Shown: positions 52,845 to 62,742, numbered from the stretch's first letter. The stretch: 64,000 nucleotides of DNA from Vibrio rarus (GCF_024347075.1 NZ_AP024900.1:1116001-1180000), one strand, 5' to 3'. Program-made: numbers and translations. The notes: generated from the letters alone by a model not told the origin.

Positions 52845-53813
52845 ATGAGTTGCCCTATGCCAAGTTATCGTGCTCGCTTTACCATGATGGGAACGGTTAT
52901 TGATTTAGTGGTTCATCATCATGACGGACAACGCTTAATAAAAGATTGCTATTTGCAACTGCAGGATTTTGAGCAACGTTTTACGGTAAATCAAACAAAC
53001 TCGGAGTTGATGCGAGTTAATCATAATGCAGGCATTCGCCCTGTTCGAGTGAAATCCGATTTATATGAGTTGATTAAAAAAGCCAAAACGGTAAGCCAAG
53101 ACCGCGTAAACCCGTTTAATGTGGCCATAGGTCCGTTAGTTAAGAGTTGGCGAATTGGATTTAAGGACGCTAAGTTCCCTTCATCTACACAAATTTCAGC
53201 CCAACTTAAACGAGTCGACCCGCGCAATATGATACTCGATGATCTTTATCAGACCGTATATCTAGCACAAATAGGGATGGAGATTGACCTTGGCGCAATT
53301 GCCAAAGGGTATTTTGCCGATCGCCTAAAAGAATACTTACTTAGCCAAGGGGTTGAACAAGGCATCATTAATTTAGGTGGCAATGTGCTTACTATAGGAA
53401 GCTCAAACCTAAATAGAGCCTGGAATGTGGGTATTCAAAACCCGCTATCAACAAGAGGGGAGGTGAGTCGAGTGGTGGCTCTTAGCGATGCATCAATGGT
53501 GACCTCTGGCGTGAATGAACGCTACTTTGAACTCAATGGTAAACGCTACCACCATCTACTCGATGGACAATCGGGCTATCCCATTACGACAGATATTGCC
53601 AGTGTGACGATTATTTCTAAACATTCGGTGGAGGGAGAAATTTGGAGTACGGCCGGATTTTTAGCGTCAATGGATAACGCCTTAGGGTATTTGAATCAAC
53701 AGCAGGGCATTGAAGCGGTGTTGATCTCACAACACGGTGAGGTGTATGTGACAGAGGGGCTTAGTGATGATGGCCGGAATATTACGCAATTAAAGCCATT
53801 CGGTGGGGGTTAG
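52845..53813 (+). CDS. apbE: FAD:protein FMN transferase (ApbE)
   Basis: A 322-aa flavin transferase that splits FAD and attaches FMN to Thr in FMN_bind domains. Seen blocks are YRARFTMMGTVIDL, IDLGAIAKGYFADRL, GIINLGGNVLTIG, MVTSGVNERYF and KRYHHLLDGQSGYP. The metal-binding DxxxT-type motif near the C-terminus reads EIWST, with Glu where Asp is usual. No signal peptide or lipobox, so it is cytoplasmic, matching the cytoplasmic reductase upstream whose Thr456 is the probable target. Confidence 0.92.
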   Translation: MSCPMPSYRARFTMMGTVIDLVVHHHDGQRLIKDCYLQLQDFEQRFTVNQTNSELMRVNHNAGIRPVRVKSDLYELIKKAKTVSQDRVNPFNVAIGPLVKSWRIGFKDAKFPSSTQISAQLKRVDPRNMILDDLYQTVYLAQIGMEIDLGAIAKGYFADRLKEYLLSQGVEQGIINLGGNVLTIGSSNLNRAWNVGIQNPLSTRGEVSRVVALSDASMVTSGVNERYFELNGKRYHHLLDGQSGYPITTDIASVTIISKHSVEGEIWSTAGFLASMDNALGYLNQQQGIEAVLISQHGEVYVTEGLSDDGRNITQLKPFGGG

Positions 53814-53827
53814 TTGAGGGTGTTCGG

Positions 53828-53864
53828 TATACTCGCAAACTATAACGAATAGTTTGCGAGTATA
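53828..53864. terminator. Bidirectional terminator between apbE and the phosphatase gene
   Basis: TATACTCGCAAACTA and TAGTTTGCGAGTATA form a perfect 15-bp stem with a 7-nt loop. It separates convergent genes. No long T-run is present, but stem strength is high. Confidence 0.8.
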
Positions 53865-53873
53865 ATCTAACGA

Positions 53874-54704
53874 TTATTTACCGTTCCAAGCGCTTTTGCT
53901 GGCGGCTTGTTTTAGAATTAAACGGTTTGCATCGTTCGCTGCAGGCTCAGATTGACCAAAGATAGCGGCTAACCATTGGCCATCGGTTGGGTTAGGGAAT
54001 AATACATATTTCATACCGTACATATCACGATCTTCTTTCATTTTATCCATACGCGCATCAACATCGCCTTTAATATAATATTTACGACGGAAATCATTTA
54101 GGCTATCCCCTAAGAATACCGCAACATCATATTTTTCCATGATTTGGTCTTGGCGTGTTTCTTTGTTTGAGGTATCGCGCAGTATAGTGAGGTGAGACTT
54201 GTCTTTTAGTGGGAAGCCTAAGGTATGGATATTATTAAGTGCATATTCAAACGTACCTTCACCTTGCTCACGGCTAGAAATATAGAAAATTTCCACACCA
54301 TTTTTAGCACAATATTCTAGGAAATCTTTAGCACCTGGAGAAGGCACCATTTTATTCATTGGGATCCACTTATCCCAAATAGCATCATCAAAAAACTCTT
54401 TATTATTTTTGACTAAATTACCCCAATAACCGGCGTGTTGTACTAGCGTATCATCAAAATCAGAAACGATAGCAAGAGGTTTATCCCCTTTTTTATGATT
54501 GGCTAGGGCTTGTTGTACGTGCATTTTTGCAATGTTAAACCCTTGATAGTAAAGCGCTTGATATTCTGCAGCTGTTTGTTTCCAAGCCACAGAGTATAGT
54601 AAAGCATTATCGCTATCTACAGAGTTACTAGCCATTGCGAAAGAGGTGCTAAATACACTGCATATCGCTAAAGTTTTAAACGCACGTTTAAATAAAGTAT
54701 TCAT
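53874..54704 (-). CDS. Secreted HAD acid phosphatase (lipoprotein e(P4)/class C-like 5'-nucleotidase)
   Basis: A 276-aa phosphatase. The N-terminal signal peptide ends near FAMAS (no lipobox Cys, so probably periplasmic rather than lipid-anchored). HAD motifs are DFDDTL (catalytic Asp pair, residues ~82-87), YISSREQ and FLGDSLNDF. The overall pattern PLAIVSDFDDTLVQHAGYWG and DKSHLTILRD is that of e(P4)-type acid phosphatases that release nucleosides from nucleotides. Monocistronic. Confidence 0.87.
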   Translation of the reverse strand: MNTLFKRAFKTLAICSVFSTSFAMASNSVDSDNALLYSVAWKQTAAEYQALYYQGFNIAKMHVQQALANHKKGDKPLAIVSDFDDTLVQHAGYWGNLVKNNKEFFDDAIWDKWIPMNKMVPSPGAKDFLEYCAKNGVEIFYISSREQGEGTFEYALNNIHTLGFPLKDKSHLTILRDTSNKETRQDQIMEKYDVAVFLGDSLNDFRRKYYIKGDVDARMDKMKEDRDMYGMKYVLFPNPTDGQWLAAIFGQSEPAANDANRLILKQAASKSAWNGK

Positions 54705-55239
54705 AATATTATTCCATCAATTGATTATTTTACAATTTACCGATATGAGATAAGTTGCCTGTATTTAATAAGAGAACGGTCATTTTTATAGACATGAATT
54801 ACACGATAAAAAATGAAGTATCCTCGTAATGAAGATGATAATACAGATATTACAAAGCCAAGCAATATGCAGAATTTCATGAGGCGTTAGTGCATACATA
54901 TGTAATAAAGATGAATACCTATTAATTGTTATCAGTGTGAGATCATTGCCTTTTATTGTGAATGTAACGGATGAACAATGATATTCAAATGGTTTCTATT
55001 TTGTGTGTAAGTGTTAAATATTAAGTGGGGAAGGTCTATTTTGCTTAATTTGTTAGCTGTTTTTGCAATGTGACTTTTCAATGCTTGTGAAGAAATTAAG
55101 AGCATTTAATTTCTTCACACTAAGTAAGTGTTCAGAAATAACCCGTTATTTAGTACGATAGGTATAATTAAGCAGAAATGTTGTTATAGTCAAAATGACC
55201 GTCGTCATTGATAATAATAAACAGCAACAGGTGATAACT
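54705..55239. other. Intergenic region with a partial repeat
   Basis: 535 bp between two reverse-strand genes, rich in AT. Contains the truncated repeat at 55116-55165. I see no ORF, RNA or strong promoter motif. Confidence 0.5.
55116..55165. repeat. Short copy of the ATACCAAT repeat (both ends, middle deleted)
   Basis: CACACTAAGTAAGTGTTCAG, AAATAACCCGTTATTTAGTACGATAGG and TAT join the right arm directly to the left arm, with the ~110-bp middle lost. CACACTAAGTAAGTG matches the full copy at 22866-23025. Confidence 0.68.
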
Positions 55240-55629
55240 CTAGTTTGGTATACATTGCCATATAATGGCAAATGAACAGGCGATGGCAATCGCCCATGCA
55301 ACAGAGCGTAGAATGTGGGCGTTCAATAAATAAAGAAGGTGGTAGGCGATTCTGAAACCAATATGAGCTATCGCTAACCATTGCACGGTGTCCGTTGTGG
55401 TGTTTGTCGCCACGGCCAATAATATGGATAGAGAAAAAATAATCAGAGATTCAAAAGCATTGTGATGCGCCGCCAAAGCACGAGCGCCAAATCCTTGCAG
55501 TTGCGCCTGCTGCTCCCTAGGGTGATGATTATCGTAACCGCCCGCATTATGCATCGCTATGGCCAGTGGTATTTTGGCTAACAATGGCAGTAATGCGGCG
55601 ATAATGAGGCATCCAATTAATAGGTTCAA
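55240..55629 (-). CDS. MAPEG-family membrane protein
   Basis: A 129-aa protein with four hydrophobic helices. The MAPEG signature is seen in FGARALAAHHNAFESLIIFSLSILLAVATN and FRIAYHLLYLLNAHILRSVAWAIAIA (cf. the E/N/R-rich loop and RxxY pattern). Bacterial members are glutathione-related membrane proteins of uncertain role. It lies 44 bp downstream of ybiT on the same strand, perhaps cotranscribed. Confidence 0.86.
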   Translation of the reverse strand: MNLLIGCLIIAALLPLLAKIPLAIAMHNAGGYDNHHPREQQAQLQGFGARALAAHHNAFESLIIFSLSILLAVATNTTTDTVQWLAIAHIGFRIAYHLLYLLNAHILRSVAWAIAIACSFAIIWQCIPN

Positions 55630-55673
55630 TATCTCTTCCTAGTGAGCAGTCTGTATTACGCTAGTCCCTTAAA

Positions 55674-57278
55674 TTACGCAACTTCGGCTATTTTTTGTAG
55701 GTGCGATAAATACTCATCATAAGTACCTTGGAAATTAACCAGTTGTTTATCTTTCACATCAATTATAGACGTGGCTAAAGAAGAGACAAACTCACGGTCA
55801 TGGCTAACGAAAATCAGCGTACCTTGATAATCTTTTAGAGCGTTATTAAGGGCTTCGATGGCTTCCATATCCATGTGGTTAGTGGGTTCATCCATGACCA
55901 GCACGTTGATGTCTTGCATCATTAACTTGCCAAATAAGAGACGGTTTTTCTCGCCACCTGAGCAGTTTTTGGCTTTTTTATTGGCATCGTCTGCGGTAAA
56001 CAGTAAGCGCCCTAAAATACCGCGTACCATAAGATCATCATGTTTTACTGTACGCCATTGGGAGATCCAGTCAAAAATGGTTAAGTCATTATCAAAATCG
56101 GCAGTGCTGTCTTGAGGGCAGTAGCCAATAGAAGCATTTTCTGACCATTTAACCACTCCCTGCTTTTGCTCCAATTCATTGACAAGGCAACGTAATAGGG
56201 TGGTTTTACCTACGCCATTTTCACCGATGACCGCAAGGCGAGTGCCAGCTTCGAGTAATAGATTTCCATTTTCAAATAGCAGTTCGTCGTCAAAGGCATG
56301 GCCAAGATCTTGTAACTCTAGCGCTTGGCGGTGCAGTTTTTTGCCTTCGCCAAAATCGATAGACGGGCTAATGCGACTGGATGATTTTACTTCGTCCAGT
56401 TTGATTTTATCCATTTTCTTCGCTCGAGAACTGGCTTGTTTTGCTTTAGATGCGTTAGCACCAAAGCGGTTCACAAAGTCTTGTAGTTCGCTAATTTCTG
56501 CGGATTTTTTGGCATTGCTGGCTAACAGTTGTTCGCGAATAAGGCCAGATGCTTCAAGGAAGTACTCATAGTTACCCGGATAAATGCGTAACTCGCCGTA
56601 ATCGATATCCGCCATGTGGGTACATACTGAGTTAAGGAAGTGACGGTCATGGGAGATGATGATCATGGTGCACTTACGCTGATTTAATTCTTCCCCTAAC
56701 CAATTGATGGTATGGATGTCCAAGTTGTTGGTGGGTTCATCAAGTAACAAGATATCAGGATTTGAAAATAGTGCTTGTGCCAATAGTACACGCAGTTTCC
56801 AGCCCGGTGCTACTTGCTGCATCAAACCAAAATGGAACTCTTCTTCAATACCCGCTTGTAATAAAATGTCACCCGCGCGACTTTCGGCGGTGTAACCGTT
56901 CATTTCAGCAAACTCGCTTTCTAGTTCGGCCACTTTCATGCCATCATCTTCACTCATTTCTGGAAGAGAATAAATGCGATCCCGTTCTTGTTTGATTTCC
57001 CACAATTTACGATCGCCCATGATCACAACATCAATAACATTGTGCTCTTCAAAGGCAAACTGGTCTTGGCTCAATACGCCCAGTTTTAGCCCTGGAGTAA
57101 TAGAAACATTGCCAGAGCTTGGGGTTAACGCACCACTTAGGATCTTCATAAAGGTTGATTTGCCACATCCATTTGCGCCAATAAGGCCATAACGGTTGCC
57201 GTTACCAAACTTGGCTGAAATGTTTTCAAATAAAGGCTCAGCGCCAAATTGCATGGTGATGTTCGCAGTAGATATCAA
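55674..57278 (-). CDS. ybiT: ABC-F ATPase YbiT
   Basis: A 534-aa soluble ABC-F protein with two ATPase domains. Walker A sites: [15 protein letters not shown] and [15 protein letters not shown]; Walker [15 protein letters not shown] and [12 protein letters not shown]; signature [16 protein letters not shown]. The linker is the short P-site tRNA interaction motif. [26 protein letters not shown] at the start is YbiT-specific. Acts on ribosomes as a translation factor. Confidence 0.95.
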   Translation of the reverse strand: MISTANITMQFGAEPLFENISAKFGNGNRYGLIGANGCGKSTFMKILSGALTPSSGNVSITPGLKLGVLSQDQFAFEEHNVIDVVIMGDRKLWEIKQERDRIYSLPEMSEDDGMKVAELESEFAEMNGYTAESRAGDILLQAGIEEEFHFGLMQQVAPGWKLRVLLAQALFSNPDILLLDEPTNNLDIHTINWLGEELNQRKCTMIIISHDRHFLNSVCTHMADIDYGELRIYPGNYEYFLEASGLIREQLLASNAKKSAEISELQDFVNRFGANASKAKQASSRAKKMDKIKLDEVKSSSRISPSIDFGEGKKLHRQALELQDLGHAFDDELLFENGNLLLEAGTRLAVIGENGVGKTTLLRCLVNELEQKQGVVKWSENASIGYCPQDSTADFDNDLTIFDWISQWRTVKHDDLMVRGILGRLLFTADDANKKAKNCSGGEKNRLLFGKLMMQDINVLVMDEPTNHMDMEAIEALNNALKDYQGTLIFVSHDREFVSSLATSIIDVKDKQLVNFQGTYDEYLSHLQKIAEVA

Positions 57279-57534
57279 AGAACTATTCCTAAGTGTTAAG
57301 GGGGGCTCCGCCTATATTAAGCGGTTCAAACAATACGTTTGCAGGCGCGGGATTATACAGAGTTATTCAACAAAAGACAGTTGTGTGAGCTTGATCACTG
57401 AGTATTTTGATTGCTTTAGCTTTCACTGTTACGGCACAATACTTTGAATAATACCAATGACTACGATTGGAATAACATTGCTCATGCTTGAGTTCGGTCA
57501 GTTAATAAAGGCGTGCCACCGTTTAGGAAAGGGA

Positions 57535-58119
57535 ATGAAAGGACAGATCAAAGAATGGAATGACGCGAAAGGCTATGGCTTTATCTCGGCTTTAAATGGC
57601 GAGATAAAAGTGTTTATGCATGTGTCATCAATTACGGGGAGCAAGGGGCGACCAAAATTGAATGACAGCGTTGTTTTTCAGGTAGAAGAAGACAGTAAAG
57701 GGCGTTTAAATGCGAAAAAAGTGCGTATTCAAGGGGCCAGTGGCGTTTCTCTAACAGTTTGTTTTGCCTTGGGTTTCTTGCAGGTGGTCGCAGTGGGTGG
57801 CCTTGTGGTTGATGGGTTACCTCTTTTTGTTGCCAGTTATTGTGTACTTAGCCTAGTGAGCTATGCGTTTTTTTGGCGAGATAAGCGTGCCGCACAAAAA
57901 GGCCGTTGGCGAACCCCTGAAAGTACCTTACTACTATTGTCCATAGTAGGCGGTTGGCCAGGGGCATTACTGGCCCAATGTCAGTTTCGGCATAAATCTA
58001 AGAAACAACCATTTAAAACCCTGCTTTGGCTGTGTATTTTGTTGAATATATCTGGGTTAATTTGGCTTTTCACCGATAGCGGTCAAAGAATTTTGCAAAA
58101 TATATCGCACTATCTTTAG
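57535..58119 (+). CDS. Cold-shock domain / DUF1294 membrane protein
   Basis: A 194-aa protein: residues 1-~65 are a cold-shock (OB) domain (MKGQIKEWNDAKGYGFISALNGEIKVFMHVSSI, with the RNP1-like KGYGFI and RNP2-like VFMHVS), and residues ~70-194 are DUF1294 with three or four hydrophobic segments (WRDKRAAQKGRWRTPESTLLLLSIVGGWPGALLAQ). ATG 57535 is chosen because AGGAAAGGG precedes it and the CSD begins there; the frame is open from 57457. A remnant of the repeat (ATACCAAT...) lies at 57451. Function unknown. Confidence 0.88.
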   Translation: MKGQIKEWNDAKGYGFISALNGEIKVFMHVSSITGSKGRPKLNDSVVFQVEEDSKGRLNAKKVRIQGASGVSLTVCFALGFLQVVAVGGLVVDGLPLFVASYCVLSLVSYAFFWRDKRAAQKGRWRTPESTLLLLSIVGGWPGALLAQCQFRHKSKKQPFKTLLWLCILLNISGLIWLFTDSGQRILQNISHYL

Positions 58120-58161
58120 ACCATTAAGCCTGCCACGAGTCATGTCATACGAGGGGGGGTA

Positions 58162-58653
58162 TTATTCCCATTCTTGCAACAGTTTGCTGAGTAACCGATC
58201 CAATTGTTGTTTCTCTGTGGCAGATAACCTTGCCATATTTTTATGCTCCAGTTGATGCAGCTCCTCTGTAACCACTTCGATAATGCGCAGTCCTTGTTCA
58301 TTAAGCAATACCAATTTACTGCGCTTATCTAGAGGATTATCCTCACGACGTATTAATCCAGCACCCGTTAATCTATTGAGTACTTTTGTTAATCCTCCTG
58401 AACTGAATAGCATGGATTGGTACAGTTCGGTAGGAGAGAGGCAGTAAGGTGCAGGCTCTCGGCGCAGGGTTTCTAATACGCCAAAATCGGCCGCTTGCAG
58501 ATCGTAATGCTTCACTAACTGTTCAACATTGTTGTGAAAATAGTCGTGTAAGCGGTGAATGCGCAGAATGGAAGGAGACAAAGTAGTATACGCTTCAGGC
58601 CAATGAATTTTGAATTTTTCTAGCCTATCTGCGACAGGGAAGTGATTATGCAT
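58162..58653 (-). CDS. MarR-family transcriptional regulator
   Basis: A 163-aa winged-helix regulator: LETLRREPAPYCLSPTELYQSMLFSSGGLTKVLNRLTGAGLIRREDNPLDKRSKLVLLNEQG is the DNA-binding domain with the D-x-R-S wing. It is divergent from a Bcr/CflA multidrug transporter and most likely represses it through the two repeats at 58689 and 58719. Confidence 0.92.
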   Translation of the reverse strand: MHNHFPVADRLEKFKIHWPEAYTTLSPSILRIHRLHDYFHNNVEQLVKHYDLQAADFGVLETLRREPAPYCLSPTELYQSMLFSSGGLTKVLNRLTGAGLIRREDNPLDKRSKLVLLNEQGLRIIEVVTEELHQLEHKNMARLSATEKQQLDRLLSKLLQEWE

Positions 58654-58688
58654 TGTAAAATTTCCTTGTATGATTATATGAATTATAC

Positions 58689-58733
58689 CTTGCTAGAAAG
58701 ATACATTCCAAGTACTATCTTGCCGGAAAGATA
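58689..58733. promoter_or_regulatory. Two operator sites between marR-like and MFS genes
   Basis: CTTGCTAGAAAGATA (58689-58703) and CTTGCCGGAAAGATA (58719-58733) are direct repeats 30 bp apart (13 of 15 identical). The second extends to the near-palindrome ATCTTGCCGGAAAGAT. Placement fits MarR control of both genes. Confidence 0.75.
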
Positions 58734-58750
58734 ACTGGACCCCTTTTTTT

Positions 58751-59908
58751 ATGCCTCTCTCTAAAACATTTATTATTTTACTGGTGTCAATTGCCGCCAT
58801 TTCTCCGTTTGCCACCGATAGCTACTTAGCCGCGATACCTATTATTGCAAATGATCTCAGCGCGGAAACGTCTTATGTCGCGATCACAGTGAGCCTATAC
58901 GTTTTTGGCTTGGCAATTGGTCAACTATTAGGCGGACCGCTTTCGGACAAATATGGACGAAAAGCCATTATAGTACTTGGGTTATTAATTTTCTCTGCTG
59001 CCAGTATAGCGATTGGCTTTATTGATAGTTTGCATCAAATGTGGTGTTTTAGGATTATTCAAGCTGTAGGGGGTGGGGTTGCGGTGGTTGGCGTGCCAGC
59101 CATTATTCGTGATCGTACTTCGGGTAAAGAAACAGCACGACTGTTTTCGTTAGTTATGTTTATCGGTGCAATAGCCCCTTCTATTGCCCCTTCAGTGGGA
59201 ACCTTGATCTTAAAGCTATTAGGTTGGCATTGGATCTTTATCGCTATGGGTTTGTTTGCACTCGTAATTAGCCTCAGCGTGACAGTAGCGATGCCAAAAC
59301 AAGCTAGCGCAACCCGAGCGCGAAAATCACAAGGGTATAGAGCGGTATTTGCTGAGCGCAGAGCGTTGGGTTATATCGTATCGCAAGGCTTTGGTTTTGC
59401 CGTATTAATGTGTTTTCTAACCAATGTTGCCTTCGCTTATATTGAGCACTTTGCTATATCAGAAGAGCTATTTTCTCTATTATTAGTGCTTAATGTGGCC
59501 GGTGTTGCCTGTGTGAATCGATTAAATTCATTTTTATTGAATCGTTATGAACCGTCTTTATTGCTCAAGTTTTTCTTGAAGTTGCAGGTGCTGAGTGCCT
59601 TATTTTTAGTGTTGGTGACGTTTGTTTTCCCTCACACATTTATCTTGACTGTTATTGGTTTTGTGGTAACTACCGCGATGATCGGCGGGATCATGCCCAA
59701 CTCAGCGGCGTCATTTATGCATTACTTTCCTGATAATGCAGGTACAGCATCGGCCACCCTTGGGGCGAGTCAGTATGTGATTGCCGCTATAGTGAGTGGC
59801 ACAGCGGCGTTACTGTGTGTTGATTCCTTGTGGCCGCTGGTCTTAGTCATGCTGAGCTCTAGTGTCATTGCTCTATTGGGAGCGAGTAAAGCGTCTAAAT
59901 GGCGTTAA
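58751..59908 (+). CDS. Bcr/CflA-type multidrug MFS transporter
   Basis: A 385-aa, 12-helix major facilitator. The family start is FIILLVSIAAISPFATDSYLAAIPIIANDL (cf. Bcr: P-x-x-TDMYLP), then the loop 2-3 motif GPLSDKYGRKAIIVLG and motif C-like RIIQAVGGGVAVVGVPAIIRD. Exports drugs such as bicyclomycin-type or amphenicol compounds by proton antiport. No clear Shine-Dalgarno sequence precedes the ATG at 58751. Confidence 0.91.
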   Translation: MPLSKTFIILLVSIAAISPFATDSYLAAIPIIANDLSAETSYVAITVSLYVFGLAIGQLLGGPLSDKYGRKAIIVLGLLIFSAASIAIGFIDSLHQMWCFRIIQAVGGGVAVVGVPAIIRDRTSGKETARLFSLVMFIGAIAPSIAPSVGTLILKLLGWHWIFIAMGLFALVISLSVTVAMPKQASATRARKSQGYRAVFAERRALGYIVSQGFGFAVLMCFLTNVAFAYIEHFAISEELFSLLLVLNVAGVACVNRLNSFLLNRYEPSLLLKFFLKLQVLSALFLVLVTFVFPHTFILTVIGFVVTTAMIGGIMPNSAASFMHYFPDNAGTASATLGASQYVIAAIVSGTAALLCVDSLWPLVLVMLSSSVIALLGASKASKWR

Positions 59909-59959
59909 ACGCTGTTACTGCTGTGTTTACAAACGCAATTAACACTCAGTGGGCAATAC

Positions 59960-60280
59960 TTAGTCGCGTTTCCATAAAATATGGCAGAACTTATGCTCTG
60001 GATCGCGCGACACTAACAGGCGAGCGAACACATCATCTAAAATATCATCGGCTTCATTGACGAGGCCAATTTTAATTTCTGCATAAATTTCTTTATCCAC
60101 TTCAAAGCCAACGTGCGTGGCCCAGTCATCTCCCGTTTCAACTAATTCTGCAGCACCTCTGTCTTCAAATTGCAGAGTAAATAGTGCGACATCGGCCGCT
60201 TCAAGGTTGTCAGGGGCCATTTCGAGAAAAATGTCGTAAGCGGTATCAATAGTGTCGTCGTAAGACAAAAGTTCTGTCAT
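59960..60280 (-). CDS. yciU: HI1450/YciU-family dsDNA-mimic protein
   Basis: A 106-aa, very acidic protein (DTIDTAYDIFLEMAPDNLEAADVALFTLQFEDRGAAELVETGDDWATHVGFEVD...). It matches the HI1450 (DUF440) family, thought to mimic double-stranded DNA by its surface charge and bind HU-like proteins. Reverse strand, 59 bp downstream of polB. Confidence 0.9.
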   Translation of the reverse strand: MTELLSYDDTIDTAYDIFLEMAPDNLEAADVALFTLQFEDRGAAELVETGDDWATHVGFEVDKEIYAEIKIGLVNEADDILDDVFARLLVSRDPEHKFCHILWKRD

Positions 60281-60339
60281 TAGATTACCTTGGTAATGTA
60301 TAGAATAATTGGCGTGATTGTACGCGGAAAACTTACGAA

Positions 60340-62742
60340 TTAGAACAAACCAATTTGTGGTGCATTAATATCATCAAACCTCAAACCGACAAAGGGTAAG
60401 ATGGCATCGGCAATGGGTTTAATTTGCTTTTCGATATAGTGATCATAATCAATAGGATTGCGCAGGTATTCAATAGGCTCAGGCCCTCCTGTCGTTATAA
60501 CATAAGCAATGCGAGCGCGGTTTTGGTATTGCAAAGGCCGTCCTAATTGTTGGTTGATCTGATCAGCTAACCGCGCGGCGCGCACCTGCGGTGGAATGTT
60601 TTTTTGATAATCGTTCAGTCGGCGGCGCAGGCGCTTTCGATACACTAATTTGTCATCTAATGCGCCATTATTTACTTGCTCTACGGTATCGAGAATAAAC
60701 GAAGTGGCGTCGAGACCATCAAAAATCAGTTGGTATAAGCGAGCTTGAAAATCTTGTGCTAACTCCGTCCAATCGCTGCGCGCACTTTCTAAGCCTTTAA
60801 AGACAATTCGCGAACCTTGCGCTGTTGTAACTCGCCCAGCGTAACGTTTTTTAGAGCCCGTTTCAGAGCCTCTTATGGTGGGCATAAAGAAGCGAGTAAA
60901 GTGCGTTTCGTATTCCAGTTCAAGCAATGAGGTGAGGTTATATTCCTCGGCGAGATGTTGTTTCCACCACTGGTTGATGTATTGAGTTAGAGCATGGCCA
61001 ACGTCATCCGCTTGCTGTTGGCTACATTGGTTTTTTAACGATACAAAGGTGGAATCAGTATCGCCATAGATCACTTCATATCCTTGGCCTTCAATCAGCT
61101 TGCGGGTGGTCTTCATTATTTCGTGACCGCGTAACGTTATGGAAGACGCTAACCGAGTATCGAAGAAACGACAACCTGCAGAGCCAAGCACCCCATAAAA
61201 AGAGTTCATAATAATTTTAATCGCTTGAGAGAAGGCCGCTTCATTGTCTTTTTTAGCTTGATCTCTGGCATGCCATAATTCTTCAATCAAGTTCGGTAAG
61301 AAATGCTTTTCTCGGTGAAATTGCGCTTTTCTAAAACCGGGTACAGCTTGCTGATCTTGCTTGCCAATGGGCAATTGTAAGCCTTCTATTAGCCCCATGG
61401 GATCAATAAGAAAGCTGCGAATAATGGCGGGATAAAGGCTCTTAAAATCTAAAACTAGAACCGAATCGTATAAACCTGGCTTAGAATCCATAACAAAGCC
61501 ACCGGGACTGGCTATCCAATCATTGGGGATAAGGTTAGGCGCAACATAACCACCTCTATGCAAGCGTGGTAAATAGAGATTGGAAAACGCCGCTACACTT
61601 CCCCCGAGACGATCCAGTGATAAGCCCGTTAATTTACTGCGCTGAATTAAGTAATCCAATAGGTGGGTTTTATTGAAAATTTTGTTCACTAGCACACAGT
61701 CTTGCAAGTTGTACTTGGCTAAAGCCTGCTTATCATGATGAAACATGTGATTGATTTCATCCATACGGTCTTGCACTTGGTGTATGGCTTTGCCTTCCCC
61801 TAATAACTGCTGTGATACCGATTCTAATGACCAAGAATCGAAGGAATAGGTGGCCGATTTAAGACCATCGATGCCATCAATAACCAAGCGACCAGCAATG
61901 GTAATAAAGCCTTGTTGACTCTGATTTGATTGGCGGTAGTAACAACTTTGTTTTCCTCGCCCTAAATTTAAACGAACTTTATTGTACTCGGCTCTTTGTA
62001 CTAACAAGCGCATATCAAAGCCGATGACATTCCAGCCAATCACAATGTCAGGATCGAAGCGATTAAACCAATCAATCAGTGCGTACAGTAGCGCTTTTTC
62101 GTTTTCCACCCATTGAATGGGGGTTTCTGCGCACGCTTGTGGCTCGCCAATCATGATAACCCGGCTATCGAGAGGGGAGTCTAAACCTACAGAATAGAGA
62201 ACCCCGTGCGCTGAACATTCTATATCTAAAGAGACCACAGAGAGTTTAGGTTGGTAATCTTTTGCTGCGCGACATTGCGCATTGCTGACTTTAATATAGC
62301 CATTTAACTGCTGTTCAGGGCCACTAAATTCCACTTGTCCCTGAATGTAGCGTTCCATGAGGTAACGGTCCACTAATCGAATGTCCGACTCATAGGTGGT
62401 AATGGTGTGTTCTGACAATATTGTGGCCAAGTTATTGGCCAGTTTTCTGGTGGGAAAATAGCAGGCGCACACAGAGTTCAGTTGAAATGTTTTTAAAGGT
62501 AAAGGGTTAATTTCACAAGGGATGTTGTGTTGCTGGGCTAAGGATTGCACTTGCTGTGCAAAATGGTGCTCAACAAAGTAAACCGATTTTTGCTGTTGAA
62601 TTTGCAATAACGTTGGGCCTAAATCCGTAGCCACCCACAATTCAACTAGGCTTGAAGTGCCTATATCTTTACTTTGGCGTGTTATGATAAATCCAGAACG
62701 CAACGTATAAACCTTTTGGCTACTTTCATCTACACTGATCAT
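60340..62742 (-). CDS. polB: DNA polymerase II
   Basis: An 800-aa family B polymerase that restarts stalled replication. 3'-5' exonuclease motifs: SLDIECS (Exo I), GWNVIGFDMRLL (Exo II), YNLQDCVLV (Exo III). Polymerase motifs: DFKSLYPAII (A), KIIMNSFYGVLGS (B), YGDTDSTFV (C). Length matches PolB. No convincing LexA box (CTGT-N8-ACAG) was found just upstream of 62742, unlike in E. coli. Confidence 0.95.
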   Translation of the reverse strand: MISVDESSQKVYTLRSGFIITRQSKDIGTSSLVELWVATDLGPTLLQIQQQKSVYFVEHHFAQQVQSLAQQHNIPCEINPLPLKTFQLNSVCACYFPTRKLANNLATILSEHTITTYESDIRLVDRYLMERYIQGQVEFSGPEQQLNGYIKVSNAQCRAAKDYQPKLSVVSLDIECSAHGVLYSVGLDSPLDSRVIMIGEPQACAETPIQWVENEKALLYALIDWFNRFDPDIVIGWNVIGFDMRLLVQRAEYNKVRLNLGRGKQSCYYRQSNQSQQGFITIAGRLVIDGIDGLKSATYSFDSWSLESVSQQLLGEGKAIHQVQDRMDEINHMFHHDKQALAKYNLQDCVLVNKIFNKTHLLDYLIQRSKLTGLSLDRLGGSVAAFSNLYLPRLHRGGYVAPNLIPNDWIASPGGFVMDSKPGLYDSVLVLDFKSLYPAIIRSFLIDPMGLIEGLQLPIGKQDQQAVPGFRKAQFHREKHFLPNLIEELWHARDQAKKDNEAAFSQAIKIIMNSFYGVLGSAGCRFFDTRLASSITLRGHEIMKTTRKLIEGQGYEVIYGDTDSTFVSLKNQCSQQQADDVGHALTQYINQWWKQHLAEEYNLTSLLELEYETHFTRFFMPTIRGSETGSKKRYAGRVTTAQGSRIVFKGLESARSDWTELAQDFQARLYQLIFDGLDATSFILDTVEQVNNGALDDKLVYRKRLRRRLNDYQKNIPPQVRAARLADQINQQLGRPLQYQNRARIAYVITTGGPEPIEYLRNPIDYDHYIEKQIKPIADAILPFVGLRFDDINAPQIGLF

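Noticed and set aside
25018..54704. Island boundaries as an integrated mobile element
   Set aside because: Apart from one IS200/RAYT-type transposase at 47003, no integrase, tRNA target, direct repeats or IS ends were found at the edges; transfer remains possible but unsupported.
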